Origin: Bradyrhizobium amphicarpaeae
GTDB taxonomy: Bacteria > Pseudomonadota > Alphaproteobacteria > Rhizobiales > Xanthobacteraceae
Length of the DNA: 64,000 bases
Reading direction: 5' to 3'
NCBI RefSeq assembly: GCF_002266435.3
Contig: NZ_CP029426.2
Coordinates: 1,642,001-1,706,000, forward strand
Made by a program: the position numbers and the translations under genes. Under the pieces are notes generated by a model. The model had not been told where the DNA came from and ran no database searches. It saw nothing but the letters and a program-made list of their open reading frames with translations. Each line of letters opens with the position of its first letter. The first letter of the stretch is position 1. Below, piece by piece: positions 55,001-60,739 of this stretch.

Positions 55001-56164
55001 GTCGAGTCAATCGCCGGATCCGATTTCGGTGCGACACCCGGCGTCAACGACGTTCTCACGTTGTCGACGACGGTCACGGGTCTGAACATCAGTCTCGGCA
55101 ACGGCGACAACTCGATGTACCTCGCTGCCGGCGCGAACTCGTTCGTGAATATCTATGATGTCAACCACGTGCACGGAACCGCGAGCGACGATATCTTGAC
55201 GGTCACCGGTGCGATCGCGGCTGCCAACGGCGTCGCGATCGACCTCGGCGATGGCGAGGACACGATCGCCCTCAACGGAAGCTACGCTGCGTTCGCCGCG
55301 ATCGGCGTCGAGCACATCAGCGGCAATTCAGGGGACAATTCGCTCAGCCTGACGAATAACGTCAATGGTATCGCCATCGACATGGGCGGCGGAAACGATT
55401 TTGTGTCTCTCGCCAATGGCGTCAATTCACTCAGCATAAGCGGCGTGGAAAATCTCAACGGCAGCGACTTTACAGGGAATCTCAATCCGTCGGACGATAC
55501 GGTCACGCTTCTCAATACCGTCTCCGGAGTGACGGTTAATCTCGGTGACGGTACCGCCAACGTGTTGAACCTTGCAGCAGGTAGCAATTCATTCGACAAT
55601 CTCTTTAACGTGAACCTGATCCACGGTAGCGCATCTGACGACGTTCTGACGCTGAATGCCAACCCCGCCAATGTGATCGATCTCGGTGACGGAAACGACA
55701 CGTTGAACTTCAACGCGAACGTTTACGACATCACGATAACCGACGTCGAAAACGTCAATCTGGCCGCGAATTTCGACAGGATCACGATCGGCAACACGTC
55801 AGGTAGCACGACCATCACTGCGGGCGCGGGCGCGGACGAGATCTTCGCCAGCGCGGGCCATGACAACTTCCGCTTCGTCAGCACCGCAGATTCAGCCGCC
55901 GGTGCTGCCGATACCATTCACAATTTCGACGCCGGCAATGACAGCTTCACGTTCTCGGGTATCAGCGTCGCGGGCGGTCACATCGAGTACGTGGATGGGG
56001 CAGCCTTGCTAGGCGGCAACCAGGCTTCGGCCCATCTTCAGAATTTCGGACCGGGCAACGATCTACTTCAGATCGATATCAATGGCGATGGAACGAGCGA
56101 TATGGATGTGAGCCTGCAGAATGCGACGGGCACTCTGCACAACGGCAACTTCCTTCTGAGCTGA
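43079..56164 (+). CDS. Giant RTX/VCBS-repeat secreted protein (4361 residues)
   Basis: This 4361-residue acidic protein is probably exported by type I secretion and acts as an adhesin or calcium-structured surface protein. Residues 1-125 are nonapeptide RTX repeats (GGxGxDxxx, e.g. GGSGNDTLLGGAGNDLISGD). Residues about 199-630 hold four VCBS/cadherin-like repeats (APVAVADIASVKEDV, NDAAVIGNLGQHDVTEDG). About 740-830 holds the module DIDGYIGGATVFADANNNG, followed by a helical Ala-rich stretch. Residues 1022-3800 are four nested super-repeats with RTX blocks. The last 550 residues are a different beta-roll series ending in serralysin-like DTIHNFDAGNDSFTFSG and the hydrophobic tail NGNFLLS, typical of a C-terminal secretion signal. 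I found no cysteine by eye and no N-terminal signal peptide. The reading frame is intact over 13 kb, so it is under selection. No HlyB/HlyD/TolC gene is in the window. Confidence 0.93.
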   Translation: MIINGTNANDQIAGTSSADVINAKNGDDTVGAGAGNDLIQGGNGNDNINAGAGNDIIDAGNGNDTVDGGTGNDIILGGSGNDTLLGGAGNDLISGDNGDDIIDGGAGTDIVSGGNGNDILVYRVSENVGSVDVYDGGKGQDTLRLVVTQEFANSASFRSDLAAIQALVARYGSANYAFRSFDLAVVSIEKIEVVIEGSTNHAPVAVADIASVKEDVTTVASGNLLANDTDVDAGDTHIVSAMAGGTDNGTTITVVGSYGTLVVTKATGAYTYTLNNAGASVQALAEGQQVAEQFTYTNADNHGGTGSSTLTVTVTGSNDPATIAVSGSQDVSVTEAGTVAGDPSASGQLAVHDVDNGQGHFAVPASLAGTYGDFTFNAATGAWTYTLDPAKSNPLTAGQQVTDTLTVTSADGTASHNIVVNITGTNDAAVIGNLGQHDVTEDGVLTASGTLSISDVDLNQNSFQTIVASTGNLGTLTIGTNGAYSYSVANNLVQYLGQGETRDETFTVKAVDGTAKNVTFTIHGVNDAAAIGDPSQHDVTEDGQLTASGQLTISDADQNQGAFQAGQITSSGNLGTVTLQADGQYTYSVGNAAVQYLGANDVKTETFTVSSVDGTTKNISFNIHGAQDAPNLSVQDSSGQADQNITLHIAASKIDLSSTLSVKIEGVPSSFTVQNGATVGDGTWLVTGDSIQNVVLIPNQAVGNPAPFTLHVTAISDDGVHQAVSTGSLQLTVTSGANEINALDIDGYIGGATVFADANNNGILDEGEAHTTTRADGSFTLAGGSGPLVSIGGVDISTGLQVAGFLRAPEGSTVITPLTTLIAALVDSTANDEHPLTADQAMSAVAAAFNLDLTGGVDLRSFDPVPDAVNNDATATAILAAAIQVQSTVAQVSAVGVETGAVITSIASAITASQSGPGAPVFDLASSDTVQSVVTSSGVDAAAAATVIEVVAAANDSIQSATNVTELAQAGQVAQGAAADQLAATDFSDQQSINQLTDRFVDNLDTEVTNAVLTPVGNALFGSLGDDVLSGGGGNDLIDGQDGNDRISGGDGNDILFGGAGKDYLGGGSGDDILDGGPGFDRAIYTDATGGVTINLAAGTASGAGVGTDTLVNIEAAVGSDFADTFNGAGFTGDARVPGSPVGYNEFEGRGGDDTIISNTNSQGAELTRVSYVSATGAVTVDLAAGYAQGDASVGHDTLVGSGFNGVWGSAFSDTILGSNNPMFTAEVYSGFAGNDYIDGRGGYDRVDYNVDSNTTTGITVNLAAGSVTGDSTVGTDTLRGIEAIRGTNFADTYNAAGFGSGSVNAGSNGTFNEFTGNGGDDLITGNGFTRLGFNNATGGVQVDFVTGIATGDSSVGTDHFTGVNAVQASMFDDTLLGGATNDTFTGLAGNDYIDGRAGFDVSSYNNIFFTTGSITVNMAAGIVTGDASNGTDTLRSIEGIQGTNFQDTYDATGYGVTGANVGNSGTFNQFEGLGGDDVITGNGNTRLIFANATGGVTINLAGGTATGDGSTGHDTFTGVNSALGSNFADIFDATGFSGPSGTSFQGQGGDDQITGNGATQIQYNNATAGVTVNLTAGTADGDGSVGHDTITGGVFNVLGSNFNDTIIGSVSNDALSGNLGNDILDGRAGNDFLSGGAGADTFVYASGGGFDTVQDFVHGQNDKIDLTGVYGIYSLLDVQAHAVQSGPNAIITFGSGDSLTLQNVNLGSLAASDFLFGTPAAPIVGDDNANTLVGTANAESISGLGGNDRLQGLGGSDLLDGGLGFDRAIYTDAAGGVSINLTAGTASGPGVGTDTLVNIEGAVGSNFADTFNAAGFIGDSGIPGAAVGLAEFEGRGGDDVITGSINASGEILGRVSYLSATAAVTVDIAAGTADGDASVGHDTFSAVNAIVGSAYADTLLGSDNPNGTYEQYDARGGNDLIDGRGGYDFASYNNDLTTTSGITVNLAAGIVTGDSSVGTDTLRSVEAVRGTNFADTYSAAGFSGASTNAGSFGTFNNFEGMGGDDTISGNGATRIQYTLALDGVTVDLALGTAQGTAAGDIAQVGTDHFTGVNAVMGSLFGDVINGSSASEVFMGLAGNDQIDGGAGFDTAQYSNLTFVTGGVSVNMASGTVTGDASTGTDSLRSIEGVQGTIFADTYDATGFGQAGALNVGNNGTSNNFEGLGGDDVVTGNGSTRLIYGSATGGVTISMSAGTVTGDVSVGHDSFTNVNAVNGSNFADLYDATGFVGPNNNFNIFQGLGGNDQIIGNGNTQIQYGNATTSGVTVNLAAGTASGDGSVGHDTFTGVNQVVGSNFADVYDATGFNSVYGTFNNFMGGAGNDIITGNGDTQITFGNPTSGVVVNLGAGTVDGDASVGHDTITGGVRAVQGTIFNDILTSGDGDNTLFGNAGSDVLDGGAGNDYLSGGTGADTFIYATGDGADYVQDFLHSDGDKIDLTGVNGVFSLADVQAHATQIGSDTSLDFGGGNTLYLQNVNLGSLTASDFVFGTPIVGDDNPNTLVGTSHNDTIVALGGNDMLEGGDGLDLLDGGSGFDRAIYAAATGGIIANLAAGTASGAGVGTDTLVNIEGVIGSDFADTFNAAGFVGSTGLPGVATGQSEFEGRGGNDIVVGNINALGQVVTRMSYLGATSAVTADIGAGTADGDASVGHDTFSNVSTIWGSAYNDTIYGSDNASFTYETYEGRGGDDYIDGRGGYDQVTYNSDTTTTSGIYVHLAAGTVNGDATVGTDTIRSVEAARGTNFDDTFDATGFGQVGATNVGSSGTFNDFAGAGGNDTIIGNGSTRLNYQIAAASVSVDLETSVVGTTNAVTVSGSATGATEGTDTFTGVNAVQGSTFSDTLLGSSFNNNFTGLGGDDYIDGRGGFDTAIYNSLSTVTSGVTVDMAAGTATGDASIGTDTLRSVEGIQGTGYADTYVATGFGGASANAGSFGNFNQFEGLGGDDQITGNNNTRLIYSNATGGVTVNLNAGSVTGNASVGHDSFTGVNSAYGSNYADTYDATGFIGFNSFQGQGGNDLITGNGSTQLMFANATSGVIVNLANGTVDGDGSVGHDTITGGVTNVSGSNFDDTITGSNGNDQLFGNSGNDLLSGGAGNDSLNGGTGADTFVYATGGGADTIVDFLQADADKIDLTGVPGVSSLADIQALATQQGSNTVIDFGNGDTLTLLNVTLSNLTAADFVLGQGVHLVGDANANTLVGTAYADNLSGLAGNDRLKGLDGNDLLDGGLGFDRADYVAATGGITANLAAGSVTGPGAGTDTLVNIEAIVGSDYADTFNATGFTGDTGIAGTNVGFNEFEGRGGNDSITSATNSLGALPTRISYSSATASVTVDLTAHSAVGDGSVGTDTLVGSGFGGVVGSGFADQLLGSTNGPGTVEIFEGRAGDDFIDGRGGFDRADYALDPAAVGGINVQLAVGTVTGDATTVGTDTLKSVESVRGSNAADVFNAGGFSQLSQNAGSNGTFNEFIGMGGNDSITGNGNTRVSFTNATGAVVVDLLAGTASGDASTGNDTFSGVNAVMASMYNDIIRGSNITTATETFTGLAGDDFIDGRGGFDVVSYNNIYFSTGPVTIDFTAGTATGDASIGNDTLRGIEGAQGTTFNDVFTATNFGAVGFQNGATNNVGNNGNFNQFEGLAGNDTISGNGNTRIIYSSATDAVTVNLQAGTATGGSSIGTDTYVGVNSATGSNLDDTYNATGFTGVTSAGSFGTFNLFEGLLGNDTITGNGNTRVSYSQASGGGVSVDLSTGHVSGAAGADVITGGVNSVQGSNQVDLLVGSSNNEFFFGGGSGDTINAGGGNDGITGQGGDDAIDGGAGTDMAIFSGAQAQYNVTTSGTIQVQDTVANRDGTDTLSNVEVLQFSDGILLQSSGTLGSPIDLSTQQFSNSAPVFGTAGDDYLRVGSNIFGHALNLGAGTGDTVLLNGTFGNGYTLNLTGVENLIGTGSDEFVNLVTTASGLVVDLGGGNDQLNLAGGANSLSLIGVESIAGSDFGATPGVNDVLTLSTTVTGLNISLGNGDNSMYLAAGANSFVNIYDVNHVHGTASDDILTVTGAIAAANGVAIDLGDGEDTIALNGSYAAFAAIGVEHISGNSGDNSLSLTNNVNGIAIDMGGGNDFVSLANGVNSLSISGVENLNGSDFTGNLNPSDDTVTLLNTVSGVTVNLGDGTANVLNLAAGSNSFDNLFNVNLIHGSASDDVLTLNANPANVIDLGDGNDTLNFNANVYDITITDVENVNLAANFDRITIGNTSGSTTITAGAGADEIFASAGHDNFRFVSTADSAAGAADTIHNFDAGNDSFTFSGISVAGGHIEYVDGAALLGGNQASAHLQNFGPGNDLLQIDINGDGTSDMDVSLQNATGTLHNGNFLLS
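46141..48250 (+). repeat. RTX super-repeat 1 (about 703 residues)
   Basis: This unit begins with RTX nonapeptides (GGGGNDLIDGQDGNDRISGG), then GFDRAIYTDATGGVTINLAA and a string of 70-95-residue subunits of the type GGDDxITGNGxTR...GVTVNLAAGTATGDxSVGHDTFTG...GSNFADTYDATGF. It closes with a serralysin-like block (GADTFVYASGGGFDTVQDF, DKIDLTGV, SLAASDFLFG). Confidence 0.8.
48251..50548 (+). repeat. RTX super-repeat 2 (about 766 residues)
   Basis: Starts at GDDNANTLVGTANAESISGL and repeats the order of super-repeat 1: RTX block, GFDRAIYTDAAGGVSINLTA, subunits, and closing GADTFIYATGDGADYVQDF and DFVFGTP. It is about 219 bp longer than the next unit, which equals one extra subunit. Confidence 0.8.
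50549..52627 (+). repeat. RTX super-repeat 3 (about 693 residues)
   Basis: Starts at GDDNPNTLVGTSHNDTIVAL, then GFDRAIYAAATGGIIANLAA, subunits and the closing block GADTFVYATGGGADTIVDF with DFVLGQG. Its order matches the other units, which argues for duplication of whole units. Confidence 0.8.
52628..54520 (+). repeat. RTX super-repeat 4, lacking the closing block (about 630 residues)
   Basis: Starts at GDANANTLVGTAYADNLSGL, then GFDRADYVAATGGITANLAA and subunits. The serralysin-like closing block is absent. Instead it runs into GGGNDGITGQGGDDAIDGG and the different C-terminal domain. Confidence 0.75.
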
Positions 56165-56190
56165 GGGGGCACCGGATTCGGGGCAAGCGT

Positions 56191-56208
56191 CGGCGGTCCC
56201 GCCGTTTG
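56191..56208 (+). terminator. Possible terminator after the RTX gene
   Basis: CGGCGG-TC-CCGCCG followed by TTTGT lies 27 bp after the RTX stop. The stem is strong but the loop is tight and the T-tract short, so termination is only plausible. Confidence 0.35.
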
Positions 56209-56442
56209 TCTCCGGAGCCGTCGTCCTGGCAATCGCCGCTGGGCTTTAAGACGTGCACCTTGACGGCTGGATCGCGTCTGGCTGGCTTCCAATCCGCGGG
56301 AAGCCATCGAAGCAATCTGCGTGCGCGCCCAAGCAAAAACCGCCGGCACCGGCTATCCGGCAAATCGGCGGTCCGTGATCGAAGTTGCCCGGGTCGAAGG
56401 CGGCTGGCTTCTCAGGAGGCTGCTAGCGAGGCGCTCCCGCGC

Positions 56443-56709
56443 TCACCGAGCGTACCAATAACCCCACCAGCGCTGGGACACCGGACGCGCCTGCGCCTTC
56501 ATGGCGGCGACTTCCTCGACGGAACGAAGCTGCGGGCCGTAGATTGCGGGCGGATAGACGTCATCCCAAAGCACGACCCCGGTTTGCGCGTAGGCCGCGC
56601 GCTGATGTGCCGGAGCAAGCGCCAGCTCGGCGGCCGGGGCTACGGATGCTGTCAAGGCGAGTCCGAGAGCGGGCAGGGCAATGGATCGAATAAGAGCGCG
56701 AACGGTCAT
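56443..56709 (-). CDS. Small secreted protein, hypothetical
   Basis: This 88-residue protein starts at ATG 56709 (MTVRALIRSIALPALGLALT) with GAGGG about 12 nt upstream. It has a clear signal peptide ending near SVAPAAE. The mature part contains LWDDVYPPAIYGPQLRSVEE and a Trp-rich C-terminus (SQRWWGYWYAR). I recognise no family. A longer frame to 56946 includes implausible sequence and is rejected. It converges on the RTX gene end. Confidence 0.62.
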   Translation of the reverse strand: MTVRALIRSIALPALGLALTASVAPAAELALAPAHQRAAYAQTGVVLWDDVYPPAIYGPQLRSVEEVAAMKAQARPVSQRWWGYWYAR

Positions 56710-56874
56710 AGGATTGAATCCCTCGTAATATGAGATGCGAAATAATGCGACGGGCCCCGAATGGTTGCAAGGGATGGATTGGCCGGTCGGCCCGAAATTT
56801 CCTGTTCGTTGGGAGGCGCGCCAGGTCCATCCAATGGCAGCAGGTTTGGACGGACCGTGGTCGCGAGGGAATCT

Positions 56875-56888
56875 CTCTATATATAGAG
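56875..56888. promoter_or_regulatory. 14-bp palindrome in a divergent gap
   Basis: CTCTATATATAGAG is a perfect palindrome in the 349-bp gap between the small secreted-protein gene (leftward) and the next rightward small gene. It may be an operator or a strong promoter element. The rest of the gap (56710-57058) holds no gene I can support. Confidence 0.3.
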
Positions 56889-57058
56889 TGACTCTCATAG
56901 ACGGATGTTGATCGCCGCGGCCGATGAGGGGAAGGCTTTGCTGCATGCACGTGAGAAGTCAGGCATGAACAATCTTTCGGCGCCCGGAGTCGACAAGAAC
57001 CATGATGTCGACACACTGCTCACTCTTGATGAAGCGACGACTATCCAGGGCTATCCCC

Positions 57059-57223
57059 ATGACTTCTGCATTCTTCTCCGCTTTCATCTTCAGCGCCGGC
57101 CTCATCTTGGGCTACGTGCTGCGTGCTTGGCGCGTCCAACGAAGCGCTGCGAATTCATCCTGCGGCTCGCGCCGAATGGACGAGCCGACCTCGCCGTTCG
57201 GCCACGCTCGACGCGCCTTTTAG
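57059..57223 (+). CDS. Possible small single-pass membrane protein
   Basis: This frame of about 54 residues from ATG 57059 has one hydrophobic segment (MTSAFFSAFIFSAGLILGYV) and a short basic tail (LRAWRVQRSAA ... FGHARRAF). The length and the FGHARRAF end are consistent with small rhizobial membrane proteins. The ribosome-binding site is weak (CAGGG at about -13), so this is tentative. Confidence 0.4.
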   Translation: MTSAFFSAFIFSAGLILGYVLRAWRVQRSAANSSCGSRRMDEPTSPFGHARRAF

Positions 57224-57274
57224 GCAACGCTCGACGAACTGGCGGATCTCATTGACACGAATGGGCATGACGAG

Positions 57275-57565
57275 ATGAGTGAACCCAAGAAGGACGCGCC
57301 GCGACGCTACATCGTCGATGGCGCCGGACAACGCGTGCTTGTCGGGCTGACGATCTCGGAGACGGTCGAGTTCGAAGCGCTGGATAATCCAGGCTCCCGC
57401 CCTGGCGCCGACTTGCTTGTCGAGGCGCGCCGTGTCCGCCAGGACGGACATCAGGACGGACATGGGAAGCGTTGGCTGGAGCTTTACGTCAAGCACGAAC
57501 GAGCCTGGAACGATTGGATGGCCGAAACCCGTGCGCGGCCGGAACAGCCGCACTTGTTCAACTAG
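57275..57565 (+). CDS. Hypothetical small soluble protein
   Basis: This 96-residue acidic protein begins MSEPKKDAPRRYIVDGAGQR and ends ARPEQPHLFN. RVLVGLTISETVEFEALDNP and WLELYVKHERAWNDWMAE are its clearest segments. The start is supported by the purine-rich ATGACGAG just upstream. Composition and length are consistent with a real gene, but no domain is recognised. It converges with the phosphatase gene downstream. Confidence 0.55.
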   Translation: MSEPKKDAPRRYIVDGAGQRVLVGLTISETVEFEALDNPGSRPGADLLVEARRVRQDGHQDGHGKRWLELYVKHERAWNDWMAETRARPEQPHLFN

Positions 57566-57647
57566 ATCCTGCCGAGGTCGATGCCATCCTGGTCGCGAGA
57601 CGGCTTCGACCGGCCGATGGGCAAGCCGCCGCGACCAAGTCTCCACC

Positions 57648-58385
57648 TCACACCGCGAGCATACGGCTGCCCTGGATGCTCATCAAGGTGAGGTTGCCGG
57701 TCGCATAGGCGCCGGTGTCGATGTTGACGCGGTTCGCCATGAATTCGGCACTGCGGACCGGCGTGTGGCCATGCACGATATACTTGCCGAACTGCTCCTC
57801 GCTGCGCAGGAACTCGTCGCGAATCCAGAGCAGATCGCGCTCCGTCTGCTGGGCCAATGGAATGCCGGGGCGAACGCCGGCGTGGGCGAAGAAGAAGTCT
57901 CCGCAACTGAAGCTCAGCCGCAGATTGTCGAGGAATTCCAGGTGCTCGGTGGGCATCGCCCGAATCAAATTGCGCATGATCGATGCCGGCTCGTCGCGCC
58001 TCAGGTCCGGCGGCGCAAGCCCGTAGGACATCAGCGTCTGGGTCCCGCCGACGGCAATCCAATCCTCGAACAGTGAAGGGTCTTCGAACACATTCACCAG
58101 AAATGCCTCGTGATTCCCTTTGAGGAAAACCGCGTTGCCCCGGCGGCTTCGTTCGATCAGGACGTCGAGGGTGGATCGCGTATCCGGGCCGCGATCGATG
58201 TAATCGCCCATGAAGACCTCGATCGCGTAGCGCGGCCGGCTGCAGGCAACGTCGGCGTCGATCACGCGCAACATCGGCTGGAGCAGATGCGCGCATCCGT
58301 GAATGTCGGAGATCGCATAGATGCGAACCCCCTCCGGCAATTGCGGTTTGGGAACAGGCGGGCGGGGTCGGGCGAGAGACATCAT
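57648..58385 (-). CDS. Calcineurin-like serine/threonine protein phosphatase (metallophosphoesterase)
   Basis: This protein of about 245 residues has the full metallophosphoesterase motif set: YAISDIHGC (DxH), FMGDYIDRGPDTRS (GDxxDRG), FLKGNHEAFL (GNHE), FFFAHAGVRPG and YIVHGHTPV (GHTP). It therefore belongs to the PP1/PrpA-like bacterial phosphatases. It binds two metal ions and cleaves phosphate monoesters in the cytoplasm. I take the ATG at 58385 (MMSLARPRPPVPKPQLPEG). The frame is open to 58448 but the extra residues are not family-like. It lies about 600 bp from the second EPS transferase gene on the opposite strand, and a link with EPS control by phosphorylation is only suggestive. Confidence 0.9.
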   Translation of the reverse strand: MMSLARPRPPVPKPQLPEGVRIYAISDIHGCAHLLQPMLRVIDADVACSRPRYAIEVFMGDYIDRGPDTRSTLDVLIERSRRGNAVFLKGNHEAFLVNVFEDPSLFEDWIAVGGTQTLMSYGLAPPDLRRDEPASIMRNLIRAMPTEHLEFLDNLRLSFSCGDFFFAHAGVRPGIPLAQQTERDLLWIRDEFLRSEEQFGKYIVHGHTPVRSAEFMANRVNIDTGAYATGNLTLMSIQGSRMLAV

Positions 58386-58996
58386 GGTGCTCAATCGATC
58401 GGGTGGTCGAAAAATTTCCCCAAGTCGCCGGCACCGGAGAGCTTCCATCCAACACAGACAACGTGAGGTCGGTGGAGAGCGCCCTCGTTGTCCGGCTCGA
58501 TCACGCCAAAAGAAGGGCGGCAGTTTTTGCCGACCTTGTCATACGATTGCGGTGCGAACGAATGGTCCTTAGGAATTGCATCGCTCAAGGCGAGAGCGCG
58601 GCAAAGATGCATGCCGGGGCGCGATTCTGCATTTCGCGCGCAAATAGAAGATCATCGGAATGCCCGCAAATGACTGGCCGTCGGCCGCCGAAGGACTGCA
58701 TCGCCTGAAAGTTGAGCGATGAGTGGCTCACACGACGGCAAAGCATCGCGACGGGCGGCGGAACTTGAGTCAAAATAGGGCAGCGCGTTCGCTCGTGTGT
58801 CGGCACTGTGACGGCATTTTCAGCGCGCCCAATTTCGCTTCGCTATTCAACACGCAGCATCATTCGTGCGTCGCAAAAGTTTTGCGTGCAGCGCCACAAT
58901 GTCGCTGCGATCACGCAACACGTTCTGCGCGGGGAAGTGACGAGTCTTCAGCATCACGATGAGCGTCAGACACTCTCTCTATAGGCAGAGGTTCGA
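58386..58996. other. Long divergent gap before the second EPS transferase gene
   Basis: These 611 bp hold no supported gene. They include a palindrome at 58872-58886 (see the separate entry) and AT-rich stretches, so they probably contain the control region of the second EPS locus and the phosphatase promoter. Confidence 0.5.
58872..58886. promoter_or_regulatory. Hyphenated palindrome upstream of the second EPS transferase
   Basis: CGCAAAA-G-TTTTGCG is a perfect 7-bp inverted repeat around one base, about 110 bp upstream of the transferase ATG. Its position suits an operator. There is no terminal T-tract to suggest a terminator. Confidence 0.35.
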
Positions 58997-60427
58997 ATGG
59001 CTGTTGCAACTTATGGTTCTGAAAACGCTCACGCGCTGTCGTCGACGCGAGGTGGCGCTCTTCAGAGGCCATTTCAGATCGTCGTCATGGCTGCTGACTT
59101 TCTGCTGATCTTGTTGAGCTATGCCGCCGGGGCTTCGCTGTACGGCGCGGCCGTCGCTTCGCCCGCCGACGGCGCTCCGGTGGGAGCGGGATTATTCGTC
59201 GGCGTGGTGTTCGTCGCAGTCGCCTATTTCCGGGACGTCTATGCCACGCACAGGCTGCTCAATATCGTCTGGCAGCTTCGAAAGGCGGTGTTTATCTGGC
59301 TGACGTCGTTGACGATCCTTGCCGTTGCGGCCTTTTTGCTGAAATCAACCGACAACCTGTCCCGCGGCGCCGTCATCGTGTTCGCCGTGATCGGCGGACT
59401 TGGCTTGGTCAGCCTCCGCTTCGTCTGGCAGGCGGTGTTCGGCACGAGCTTTGCGAGGAGCCGGCTGGTCGATCGCAAGGTGATCCTGCTCAGCCTCAAG
59501 CCGCTCGACTTCACCTCCAGCCGCTTCAAGGACCTGCGGAGAAACGGCTTCGACGTCATGCGCCATTTCGTGCTCGGCGACGACCGGGATGGCGGCCATT
59601 GGGAGCGGCAAATTCGCGATGTGATCCGTCAGTCGCGCTCAGCCGACGTCGATGAATATTTGCTTGCGATCGACTGGGACGAATTGCCGATGCTCCGCAA
59701 GCTCGGGCCCTATCTGCGCGCGGTCCCACAGCCGATACGCCTGCTGCCGGACGATCCGGTCGCCGATCTGGTGGCTCGTCCCTTCCTGCCGGTCAGCGGA
59801 ACCGTCGCGGTCGAGATCCAGAGGCCGCCTCTCACCATCCTCGAGCGATTGCAGAAGCGCTGCCTCGATGTCGGCGTGGCTCTGTTCGCGCTGGTGATCC
59901 TGACGCCGCTGCTGCTCACCGTTGCCGTGCTGATCAAGCTTGATTCCCCGGGGGCGGTCATATTTCGCCAGTCGCGCCGCGGCTTCAATGGCAGGCCGTT
60001 CGAGATCTGGAAGTTCCGCAGCATGACTGTTTGCGAGAACGGCGAGACGATTGCCCAGGCGACCAAGCAGGATGCCCGCGTCACCAAGATCGGGCGCTTC
60101 CTTCGCATGACGAGCATCGACGAATTGCCGCAGCTCTGGAACGTGCTGCGCGGGGACATGTCGCTGGTCGGGCCGCGTCCGCACGCGCTGGCCCACGACA
60201 ATTATTACGATGAACTCATCAGCAAGTACGTTTACCGGCACCACATGAAGCCGGGCCTGACGGGCTGGGCCCAGGTGAACGGCTTCAGGGGGGAAACGCC
60301 GACGATCGATCTGATGGAGAAGCGGGTCGAGTATGATGTCTGGTACGTCAGCAACTGGAGCATCTGGCTCGACCTGAAGATCATGGTCCGGACAGCGTCC
60401 GCCGTGATGTTCCAGGAAGCTTACTAG
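58997..60427 (+). CDS. Undecaprenyl-phosphate sugar-1-phosphate transferase (WcaJ/ExoY type), copy 2
   Basis: This 476-residue initiating transferase loads a sugar-phosphate on the lipid carrier. The N-terminal half has several membrane segments (IVVMAADFLLILLSYAAGAS, GLFVGVVFVAVAYF, VFIWLTSLTILAVAAFLL). The catalytic domain has VIFRQSRRGFNGRPFEIWKF, TSIDELPQLWNVLRGDMSLV, GPRPHA and KPGLTGWAQVNGFRGE. It is collinear with the enzyme at 9561-11057 but clearly diverged, so it is an old paralogue rather than a recent duplicate. It opens a second EPS locus with the co-polymerase gene at 61179-63410. The start follows AGGCAGAGG-like purines (GGCAGAGG). Confidence 0.93.
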   Translation: MAVATYGSENAHALSSTRGGALQRPFQIVVMAADFLLILLSYAAGASLYGAAVASPADGAPVGAGLFVGVVFVAVAYFRDVYATHRLLNIVWQLRKAVFIWLTSLTILAVAAFLLKSTDNLSRGAVIVFAVIGGLGLVSLRFVWQAVFGTSFARSRLVDRKVILLSLKPLDFTSSRFKDLRRNGFDVMRHFVLGDDRDGGHWERQIRDVIRQSRSADVDEYLLAIDWDELPMLRKLGPYLRAVPQPIRLLPDDPVADLVARPFLPVSGTVAVEIQRPPLTILERLQKRCLDVGVALFALVILTPLLLTVAVLIKLDSPGAVIFRQSRRGFNGRPFEIWKFRSMTVCENGETIAQATKQDARVTKIGRFLRMTSIDELPQLWNVLRGDMSLVGPRPHALAHDNYYDELISKYVYRHHMKPGLTGWAQVNGFRGETPTIDLMEKRVEYDVWYVSNWSIWLDLKIMVRTASAVMFQEAY

Positions 60428-60451
60428 TCGTTCAGCTCACGGATCGACGGA

Positions 60452-60739
60452 TCAGGTTCCATCTCTCGACGACCTGCTGAAGAGCCGCATGATCGCATCG
60501 CGCAAGGCGAGCAGCGGCGGCACCAGCACGAAGAAAGCCCCCATCGCAACGGAAACGATGACATGGCGGATCGAGAAGGGTTCGTCCTGCTCGATTTCCC
60601 GTTGGCTCGGGTCGATGGGCGCGGGTGAGAGCGTCGTCACCATCGCCGGCGGACGCGGTTTCCGCGGGGGAACAACGATCAACACAAACAGGATGTTGAG
60701 CAGAACCCAAATAGTCAGAATTGTCAGGACAATCAGCAT
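60452..60739 (-). CDS. Small two-pass membrane protein, hypothetical
   Basis: This 95-residue protein has one hydrophobic segment at the start (LIVLTILTIWVLLNILFVLI), a Pro-rich soluble loop (VVPPRKPRPPAMVTTLSPAP), and a second hydrophobic segment (HVIVSVAMGAFFVLVPPLLA) near the C-terminus. It converges on the EPS transferase gene with a 24-bp gap. I recognise no family, and an accessory role in EPS assembly is guessed from position. Confidence 0.6.
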   Translation of the reverse strand: MLIVLTILTIWVLLNILFVLIVVPPRKPRPPAMVTTLSPAPIDPSQREIEQDEPFSIRHVIVSVAMGAFFVLVPPLLALRDAIMRLFSRSSRDGT

